Assembly: GCA_030272585.1 (NCBI GenBank)
Contig: BSYQ01000005.1
Location: forward strand, 6,355,501 to 6,419,500
DNA length: 64,000 bases
Reading direction: 5' to 3'
Source: Bryopsis sp. KO-2023
Lineage: Eukaryota; Chlorophyta; Ulvophyceae; Bryopsidales; Bryopsidaceae
The translations under genes were made by a program, and so were the position numbers. The notes under the pieces are model-generated. The model did no database searches and was not told the DNA's origin. It was given only the letters and a program-made list of their open reading frames with translations. This document shows positions 55,416 to 64,000 of this stretch, piece by piece (within the stretch, counting starts at the first letter, position 1; each line of letters starts with the position of its first letter).

Positions 55416-58400
55416 TCAACTATCATCTAATTCTCTAGGTACAGGACATCCCTCGGCCACCAAAATTCCTTTCAAAATCATGAGAGCTGCCTCCTTGCAA
55501 AGAACTGTGTTATACTCGTCACACTTGGTGCTCTGAACACATCCAGGACAGCCCGTTTGCAGTTCACATCCACAATCTTTCACCAACTCGTACGCCTTCC
55601 CAAGCAACACACTCATCAGTGGCAAAGCTTGCATTGCTAAGCCAATCCCACCTTCAATGGAGCCGCCCACAACAAACAGAATGTAAGAAAAGCAAAACGG
55701 AAAGATGGATTTCCAGCTCATTGATTGGGACTTGAAACAGGTGTACAGCCATAGCCACCTACACAAGTGTAAACAGATTCCTAAGGTTCCAAAGAACAAG
55801 ATGCAACACATATGGAACGGTGGAAAATGCACTCGTAGACCCACTTTACACTGAAAGGACCAATTGAAAAAGCAAAGGAAGGGGGGGGGGGCACCTGGAT
55901 GGTTGTCGAATATGAGAACACGCTCAGGCCTGTAGCGAGTGTCATAGGGATTGTCGCATTCAGTCTTCATATCCCCAGATCCACACATCAAGTAGAGCGG
56001 AATCACATTCAACAGGGCATGATTTGCAGCATGCAAGCCAGCACACCACTCCAACCCCCTCTGTTTAACATCAGCCCTCAGCTTGTGCGGAACCCTTATG
56101 TAAACCGCCTGAAAAAACACCCCACTGTGATTCGGAGCAACCCAAGAACGGGAAGAAAGACAAAGAAAGCACCAACAGAGGAAAGGAAGCATGTTGGATG
56201 GAGTGTACCTGCGTTTCAAACTGCATGTCTGGTAGGAATAGGTCCACAGAGTCGAAAGCGATTTCAGATCCTCGCCACACACGATAAAAACCCAACCATC
56301 GAGTGGTCACTTGGGCATTTGCACAAATCGAGCTCGTCAAAGGATATTCCATCGCTTGATTCTGTGCCGTACACAGAATTTTTCAATTTTGAAAAGACAA
56401 TGGAATGCTACAGAGAAACCCCACAGAAACACATAACATTGCTGTATTGCACCTTCATCGGATATGCCACGGAGCCTCCAATCACATGAACATCTGTGAA
56501 ATCCCGAGTTGTTGTGTAGTACTTAAGATCGGCAGCCCTCACAAATGCTATTTTCTTTTCGAGGTCCATTTTCGTGCACAGATGAGTCCTCCCTTGAAAC
56601 ATGTACACGGCACCCTCATAAACTTGAAAAAATGCCATGCTCTCTTCGATTTCCTCCAGGATTTTCCCGCCGTTGGCCTCATCCACAATGGCATAGCGTT
56701 CGGGATCGATTGCTCGGAGACTGACATTTGATGCAGGATTTCTAGCACTGCCAGAATACTTCCAAATCCCACACTTTGGCTCGCACCTCGGAGGTCGACA
56801 AACATCTCCTGTGAAGATTTACACAATGTTTGTTTCAAGCAACGATCAGGAAAATGTGATGCGATGCACAGAGGTCATTTTTTACTTTTTTTTAATCAGG
56901 GCAACATTTCTAACTAAACCAAACCCTAACTCAACCACATTTTGAAATAGGTAATGCACCCTAACACAGAAATCAAAACACATAGGCCTTTCCAATCACG
57001 AGGGTGGCACCAATTTCCATTCTCCTGACATTTCATAAAAAAGAAACCACCGACAGGATGGTTGATGCACCCATCCATGTCACTGATGCTAAACCGTCAG
57101 ACAGCATGCCCAAAATATTTTTCATCTACCTGCTTTAGCTAGTTCATTTATCGTTTTATCCAGCAGGGGCCCAAAGTACTCCCCATCCACTTGTGTAACG
57201 GGAAGCTCTTTCGCTGCACAAGCAACGTGGTCTTTCAGAATGTGCACATTGCTGGCATCCACCTGGACCCTTTCGATGGGGCGTCCGAAGAGGTGCTTGG
57301 GGTGCTTCATGAAATATTGATCCAAGGGTCCATCGAATGCTACGTAGATCGACAGCGAGGTTTGCTCCCTTCGGCCAGCTCTACCAGATTGCTGCCAAAG
57401 AGATGCAGCCGACCCTAACACAACCAGTGAATATCACATTGGCCAAAAAAACCTCGATACTTATTGTGACTTATCAATACCCCCCCCCCCCCCGACTGTC
57501 TCAACATAGAACATAACGATTTGTTTTTGAAGCAGTGTTGCACCCAAGAAAAAAGGGATGTGGGAAAACGCACAGAGGGGTAGAAATACAATTCTGCACC
57601 TGGAAAACCTAAATGCAGCGTAGCATCCAAATCCCCAACATCGATGCCTAGCTCCAGTGCATTGGTGGCAGCCACAGCCCTTAAGGTCCCATGAAAAAGG
57701 CCGACTTCGATTTCTCGCCTCTCTTCCGGACTGTAGCCACCTCTGTACACCCTGAGTGAGTCCGCCAAATGGGGTGCTGAGGTTTTCAGCATTTCTCTGG
57801 TGTAAGCCATCACCAATTCGCACAGCTTCCTTGTCATGCAAAAGGCAATCGTGCGCAGCCCGTGTTGTATACACTCTGCCTACTTTTGCAGGAACCCCAT
57901 TGATCAAAAACTCTGAAAAGAAATGCTGGAAAAGAGGGAATCGACACAAAGGATCAGTCGTTTTGTCCAAATTCTGTTGAAAAACTTGCGTGAAGAAGTG
58001 GAAGCACCTGAAGATACTGCCCTCAACTCCAGATGAGAAGTAAACACTCACCAGCAACAAGCTGATTTCCACCATAGGGCTATTTCTTCGCTTATCGTCC
58101 GTTATTCCTGAGCTTTTGGTCCTTCCTTTCCACTCAGGGCCTGGCATCCTATCTTCGAAATCATTCGACGCTCCCCTTCCATCAATTGCTGTCCTGTGCA
58201 CAAAAATCCAGGAAACAGGTCCAAGAGCTCATTGTCCAGTCAATCATAGTGTGTAGAACGATGTTTTTTGGTGATAGGTGACTTCTGGATGTAATGATTT
58301 GATTCCATAGCCAACCTGGTTCCTTTGATTATCAAGGGCCGTTTTCGCTTGTGGTCAGAAGTATGGACGCTGTCCAAAACAGCTTGTACGTGGGAAGCAT

Positions 58401-61400
58401 TCGAACCCTGGCCTTCTGTGGTAACCATAGCTTCTTGCTGGACCCCCTCTTTTCGCCGCTTACCAACGCTCTGGATTTATCCAGAACACAGAAACCTCAG
58501 ATATCTCCATTGAAAAAGACACGGTGCAAATGACAAAAATACAGACAAAAATAATATCTTCTTATTTGACTACCCCCCCCCAAACAAAAAGACAAAGACC
58601 TATTTTTGATATCTGAACTCTTCAAGAGTTTTTAGCACACGTTGCTCCTCACCTGGCATGGCGGTGGTGGTGGTTCATCTGCAATCCCCCTCTTTTTTGA
58701 AACTGCCACTGCTTGGATCCATTCCGCTTTCGTCATGCCATTGACATCCGACAACTGTGATCCTCGGCCTCTCACCTATCCACCACCCAACACTGCTCAT
58801 CATTTCATAGTGACCACAGCATCACCGCAGCAATATATATGTTCAGCATTGCTCAAGTTCCCCTCTCAACCCAGCGTCTGGCAGATTTGCTGGCACGACT
58901 GGATTGCATTCGTTCACATGAAGCTGAGGATTTCCCGTTCTGTACGTCAACACCAACCTGATTAGCCTCCCTTTGGTAATGCCTGGACCTCTCTTGCTGC
59001 GCACGTTTGTTCAGTTTTCCATCTGTCGCACCCTCCTGTTGATACTCAGTTCGCAAGGGGGGATTCCACAAAGCGAAAGACTTTGCTCCATGGGGGGAGC
59101 CATCGGTTGACAAAACCATTACATCCTTGACACCGATGAGCGCTTCCATGTGTTCCTAACATACACAAAAGCAGTCCATCTGTTGGGCGGAAATTTTGGC
59201 TCATCGCCTAAAACTTTGTTTTGGGAGGATTTTTTTTCTTCTTTCTTTTTCTGATTTCTCATTAAAAGATCCACTCCATCCGGGGGTTTCTACCAGTGAC
59301 ATGAACAGGCAAAAGTCAAGTTGAACATTTCCTTACTCTCGGGTTAGCCACAGTAGCCGAAGTCATCATAAACCTCGGAACCACTCCGTATTGCCGTTCA
59401 CACACCCGTCTTAATCTCCTCATAACCATTGCGGTGTGGCAACCAAATACTCCCTTGTAGGCATGACCCTCATCCACAACCACCATGGCTAGATTCGAAA
59501 GTAGCCTGGAGAAATCTTTATGAACGGGAAGGATGCTCAAATGGAGCATATCCGGATTCGTGATGAGTAATTGTGCTCTGTTCCGAATTTCCCTGCGCTG
59601 CTCAAATCCAGTGTCGCCATCATACACCTGGCAAAGACCCAGCAACCAGTGAAATCTGCTATATGGCTGAATCAGCGCAACAGCCTCAAGTAAATGTTAG
59701 TAGTGCATCTCCCCAATTTCCAGTCAGCCATGGAGCATACCTCGACACAAGGGGCGGAATCACCGAAAGCCGCCGTGCAAAACCCTCTGAGCGCCCTGAG
59801 CTGATCCTGGGCCAGAGCCTTGGTTGGAAAAATGTACAGTGCACAAGCGTCCGGATTTCTGACTAATGCCTCCAAAACAGGAACATTGTAGCACAAAGAC
59901 TTTCCACTGGCCGTTGATGTCGATATAACAACATCCTTCCCTGACAACACACCCTCGATTGCTTCAGCCTGATGGCGAAAAAGTCGTTGGATTCCAGCAG
60001 ATTCGATCGCATGTCTGACTGGGGCAGACAGGCCACCTTGTAGATCTGAATAAGCAGGATCTCGACTGGGAAAGCTCTCTTCATGGACGATCTGGGCCAC
60101 GTGACAGTCCAAGTTAACCCCACATAATTTGCACCCCATCTTACCTGGTATTAATGACTGAAAACTCTCCACCACTGCTACTTGACAAGTTTTTTTGCAC
60201 ATAAAAGTCGAAATCCAAACTACAGTGCCTCTGTTCTTCTTTTCCAAGCATTCTTGTCTGGTTTCGAACAAAGCAACCAAGAGTCAACCACTCCCCTCTG
60301 CCCGACCTGGTTTTGATACCAATCTTGCTGTTTGATGTGATCCAGGAATTCTGCTGGGTTCAGATCAGCACAGCTGTGACATCCCACCGCCTGGCAGAGC
60401 ACCCTTGGAGGTCGTGCAGGTCCATTGTTCAAATCCCTGGCAGCTGTGCCTGCACCTTCCTTACTCTTCACCCTTCGAATGGCTTTGATGGCATCACTCA
60501 CACTAACAGAATCCACATCAAACTGAGAATGCCAATCACTTGATCCCAGATGTGATGCTCCTCTCTGTTCAGTGGTCTTGGCTGCAGGGTTCTGTCCCAG
60601 AAACTCGTCGTGAAGTTGATGGACTGCCATCAACAGCCTGTCTCGAAAAGCTTTTTTCCGGGGTCGGTATCCACGGCGGCCACCTGATTTCCCACTCATG
60701 CCACCAATCCCTTCATCACTACCAGTGACAACTGGGGTCGCCTTTCTGCAACACAATTTATCCACTCACACAAAGCCCAAAACAATTGCCAGCCTCACTA
60801 GACCATGCAATCCTCTTCCCAAGCTTTTCCATCATAGAATCGTCCAAAGAAAAACCAAACCACATCACCAACCATTCAGCTTTCATGGACAATGCTTGCC
60901 TCACAGGAGTGAACAGCTCGATGACCAGATTCTTGGCATCCCCTTCAAGTACAGTTCCAGAGCCATCCCGAATCTCACTCTCCTCACTCTTTCCCAAAAT
61001 TCCTCTCAGTTTGTGGGCCTCTATGAACGAACTCTGTTTTTTTGGAGAAGAGACTGTGTTGATGTCCCAGGCATCTTTCGGACCAGCCACACTGACACAG
61101 GAAACCCCCTCCCTCACCGCAACAATATCACTGAGCAAACACAAAATAGACATCAATAAAACACCATGAAGCAGTTCAGCTTTGTGGGGAATGTCATCAG
61201 CAACATAGTAGATGAAGAAATCCTGTGCATGAACCAGCTACCGGAGAACAATCAAAGCACAAAATTCCAGAAAGAGAATCCTTTCTTCTTTTCGATGTAT
61301 ATATTTATCTAAGATATATCAAAATCTGACTTGTCCGAGAAGGTGCAATGCCTGGAAAATTTCCCTGATTTTTTCTGGGCCAGGAAAACAGAAATTCGTG

Positions 61401-62450
61401 GGTAGGACCTCTGAACTTGACCAGATGCATCCAGATCACATGTATCACCTGGCAATTTCTGCCATGCAGATTATGTCATCGTCAGAAACAGTCACATCAT
61501 GACATAATCCCTGGAGGGCATCCCTCACAACCAGCCAAGTTGCCTGTATGTGATTCTTCATCAAAAAACTGTAAACCACACTGAGGGACCCAAATATGTT
61601 ATCCAGTCGCAGCAGTGATGCTGGCAGCCTGAATCGACCCTTCACGCATCTCCCTCCAGAAGTCGTTTTTTCAGCTTCCTGCATTGCCCCATCGAATGCC
61701 ATCTTTTCAGCTATGTCCCCACAAGATGCCCTTTCGAATCCGACTTGAGAACTTTCCTCATTTTGCAGAGAAGATTCTTTCGCCTCTTGCATTTCAGATC
61801 GGAGCTCTTTCCATACATCTGCACAAGCCGTCTCTGGCTGAATTTTTGTGGCTTCAACATCTTTGCTAATTTTCTCCTGCTTCTTGATTGCTTTCCTCGG
61901 GACAGAGGTCTGCATGCATGACAGCAATTCAGAGGGAAAAACATTTGACAAAATTCGCTTCAGGACGAATGCTAGATTTTTGCCCTTTTGAAATGAAATC
62001 CTTGAGTTAGCCAACAGATGGAAGCACAACTCTGGTCTTAAAGAAGACATTAACCCCCAGACATTAGAAAAAAATGCACTGCTCAGATTCCAATAGGATC
62101 TTCCTCACCAGAAACTCCCCAGGTCGCAGGTGCAAGTTTCTAACGAGCTCCGTTCCCTGCAGTCGCTTCCCCTGGAAAAAGAATGTGGTGCCCACACCAA
62201 AGTCACGATATATGTTCTCAGTCCAGGGCTGACACCGCAAATAATGTAAAAAGGATCTCACCTTGTGGAAGAGCTTCACCGCCCCGTGGTTGAACTGATC
62301 AGGAGGTAACTCCCGAGCGACGTCACTGACGCATGCGTCGAAACACATGTCCACACGACAACGCTCACCAGAGAGCTTCCGCACGTTGACAGTCAGCATA
62401 TTCTCGTCTGGAACAGGCCATGACGACTCTTTCGCAGCTGACGGCTCCAT
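55416..62450 (-). CDS. HRQ1: HRQ1-type RecQ-like 3'-5' DNA helicase with N-terminal ubiquitin-like domain
   Basis: HRQ1 (RecQ4-like, related to bacterial MrfA) unwinds DNA in interstrand-crosslink repair. Seventeen exons close in phase: 62262-62450, 62109-62171, 61449-61984, 60770-61130, 60307-60741, 59741-60091, 59337-59627, 58958-59155, 58653-58754, 58316-58470, 58052-58193, 57600-57879, 57130-57414, 56453-56808, 56209-56361, 55895-56108 and 55416-55651. This gives 1,448 residues; exon 6 may begin at 60157 instead, adding 22. The first ~85 residues look like a ubiquitin fold ([22 protein letters not shown]), as in plant HRQ1. Helicase motifs are [21 protein letters not shown] and QQSGRAGRR. 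The C-terminal DUF1998-type zinc region has four cysteines, in [18 protein letters not shown]. The start is the first ATG of the frame. Exon 3's acceptor is less certain than the rest. Confidence 0.92.
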
Positions 62451-63108
62451 ATTTCCTGTGGGGGGTCGGTGTCCCCTCGTGCGTTTCTCTTCAATACCAG
62501 CGGTGGGCGTGGAACTGTCAAGTGACCAATAACCGTGCAATGTGAGGATATGTGTGGAAATGGGAGTCAGACTCTACCCCTCTAACGCAATATTTCCATG
62601 CACATGCACGATCACACCCAGCACCTTCTCCCTCACCGACTATCGACTATCCATATTAAGCTTGGACATGCACTTTGTTTCTTTCCCCGACGTGGGCACA
62701 CAAAGACAGAACCTTCTCGAGTGGAAAAGTGCATGAGTTGTGTATTTTTTTCCACGGCCTTACTCGCGTCAGCGAATGCGAGGGGTTGCTCGACTTGGGG
62801 ACGACAGTTCTTGGCACGCCCTTCGGTGAACAGAGAGAGGGAGGATAGGAGAAGTGACGCAGTGAAACACTGGCGTGGTAAATGTCTCGCTTCACCACAA
62901 CGTTACGTTGTGCTCGAGCGAAGACTTCCAGCTGAACTTTGCCTTCTTGTCCTCTTCGCCGCCACTGTGCTTGTCCTCGAGAACACTTCACGAGGATATA
63001 TCCAAGTCGATAAGGATTTTGTGAGTTTTGTGCACTCAACTGACCTTCTTCGAAAGCCTGTATTGAAAGTTTTTGGGATCAGTATTTCAAAAAACACCTG
63101 AAGAATGT
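62451..63108. other. Intergenic between HRQ1 and 5S rRNA
   Basis: This holds the HRQ1 promoter region and the 5S upstream flank. No core promoter is clear, and I see no gene. Confidence 0.4.
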
Positions 63109-63224
63109 GTTGCCGTCATACCACCGTGAACACATGCGATCCCCTCCGACCTCGTCAATTAAGCACGGTTGGGGCCGATTAGTACCGGGATCAGGGATGT
63201 CCCAGGAAACCCGGCAGCGGCAAC
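63109..63224 (+). rRNA. 5S ribosomal RNA
   Basis: The 116-base sequence has the 5S terminal stem: GTTGCCG at the 5' end pairs perfectly with CGGCAAC at the 3' end. The loop region has the conserved order GATCCC, then AATTAAGCACGGTTGGG (the box A region of the internal promoter), TAGTACCGGGATC and CCCAGGAAACCC. A TTTT run, the RNA polymerase III stop signal, follows at 63225. The length is a few bases under the usual 118-120, with a short region near the 3' arm. Only one copy is seen in the window, next to protein genes rather than in a tandem array. Confidence 0.88.
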
Positions 63225-63731
63225 TTTTCGTCCCAGTTGCAGACATTGTATTATTGCAACACGATGCGATGTTAAAATGTGATGACCGATCATTTGATGC
63301 GATGAGGCCAGGGCTCTTTTTTGTTGTTTCTTTCTCAGCGAGAAACACCAAATTGAAGGAACTCTCAATGGACTGAGAAAATGAAGAACTGAGAATTGAG
63401 GAAAGCAACAAAGATGTGCGTTTCGTATGCTGAAGACACTGGGGATTGATATTCTGACGTTCGATACTAAGCCGTCAGGAGAAAAAAAAACTTGAGCCAA
63501 ACCTGGGTTCAACAACACGTCAAGTTTTGTGACAAGATTCCCTCAAAACATTAATCTTAATGATCTTACAAAGCGAACGACGTACACGTCATTTCTGTGA
63601 TCTCACTCCACTGGTATTTGAACAAATCCTTGAACACTTGATCAACCAACGCCCAAATCTCCTACCAGCCAACGAGCCAAACCACGACCAAGCCAACCAT
63701 GCTTTCCTCTACCTTTACCGGCGCTGGACTC
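63225..63731. other. Intergenic downstream of 5S rRNA
   Basis: This 507-bp interval begins with the TTTT terminator of the 5S gene and ends at the start codon of the last gene. I see no other feature. An open frame at 63560-63754 does not splice in phase to the downstream exon. Confidence 0.4.
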
Positions 63732-64000
63732 ATGGAGGCCGTCTCCGTGAGTAGTAGTTGGACCAGTTTGTGCTGAAGCTCGCTGCTGCGCGGAGATACT
63801 GCAGTGTCATTGAATGTGTTTCTGTTGTGTATGCCAGAATGGCACCAAGGTGACCATGAGGAGCACCAAGTCTGGTCGTGGAACAGTTCGCGGAACCACT
63901 GCCGGTCGCAAAACTGCTTCCGGTCGTCAAACGGCGAGCGGTCGTGGAACGGCCTCTAGTCGAAAGACATCCAGCGGCAAGAAGGTTGGTGTTTCGAGTG
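63732..64000 (+). CDS. Basic Ser/Thr/Gly/Arg-repeat protein, truncated by the right edge
   Basis: A short first exon (63732-63746) encodes MEAVS and ends at the donor GTGAGT. The acceptor ATGCCAG ends at 63837 and the frame continues in phase 0 to the window edge. Exon 2 encodes a strongly basic sequence built from short degenerate repeats of the type T-A-S-G-R-x-T (for example GRKTASGRQTASGRGTASSR). It contains no acidic residues over about 55 codons. Such composition suits a nucleic-acid-binding or chromatin-associated tail, or a target of Ser/Thr kinases or arginine methyltransferases. The family is unknown and the remainder lies outside the window. Confidence 0.45.

Noticed and set aside
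63197..63211. Resemblance of part of the 5S gene to the GGGATGTCCC hAT end
   Set aside because: The match is short, lies inside the conserved 3' half of 5S rRNA, and has no partner inverted repeat or duplication.

Overview
This window is nuclear DNA from a eukaryote, most likely a green-lineage (Viridiplantae) alga. Genes are split by short GT-AG introns with T-rich acceptors and are well spaced on both strands. Several products belong to plant-type families: a DCD-domain protein, an HRQ1 helicase with an N-terminal ubiquitin-like domain, a peptidyl-serine galactosyltransferase, a BSD2-like zinc-finger protein, an organellar methionyl-tRNA synthetase and an organelle-type TypA GTPase. A streptophyte alga is my best guess, but the sequence does not give the species.

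Layout. 1-5357 (+): 3' part of a secreted-type protein with two GH5 (mannanase-like) catalytic modules. 5358-16281: a mobile-element cluster. It holds a 3.0-kb terminal-inverted-repeat element (6309-9325) carrying gene-like sequence that is itself broken by a 471-bp hAT-type MITE (6859-7329). Next to it lies a nearly intact Ty3/gypsy retrotransposon on the minus strand (9414-16281) with two 329-bp LTRs. 16857-17477 (+): a small spliced gene of unknown function. 18564-25826 (-): organellar methionyl-tRNA synthetase, with a 205-bp MITE in an intron, then an M3A oligopeptidase of the mitochondrial intermediate peptidase type. 26906-29892 (+): U-box/ARM-repeat E3 ligase. 31135-38935 (-): a membrane J-domain protein and a large DCD/coiled-coil/Kelch protein. 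39371-40807 (+): a DnaJ-type cysteine-rich protein. 42004-48353 (-): SERGT1-like galactosyltransferase and UBA5. 48621-52784 (+): TypA, divergent from UBA5. 53187-62450 (-): a BTB-BACK-glycine-rich protein and HRQ1. 63109-63224 (+): a single 5S rRNA gene. 63732 to the right edge (+): start of a basic Ser/Thr/Gly/Arg-repeat protein.

Functional themes are housekeeping and unlinked: organellar translation (MetRS, TypA), mitochondrial protein maturation (MIP), ubiquitin and UFM1 conjugation (U-box E3, BTB adaptor, UBA5), DNA repair (HRQ1) and extracellular-matrix glycosylation or polysaccharide turnover (SERGT1-like, GH5). Exon borders were chosen by hand from splice signals and reading phase. 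For every multi-exon gene called with a complete start, the phases close to one uninterrupted frame. Unresolved 5' ends are stated in the entries.
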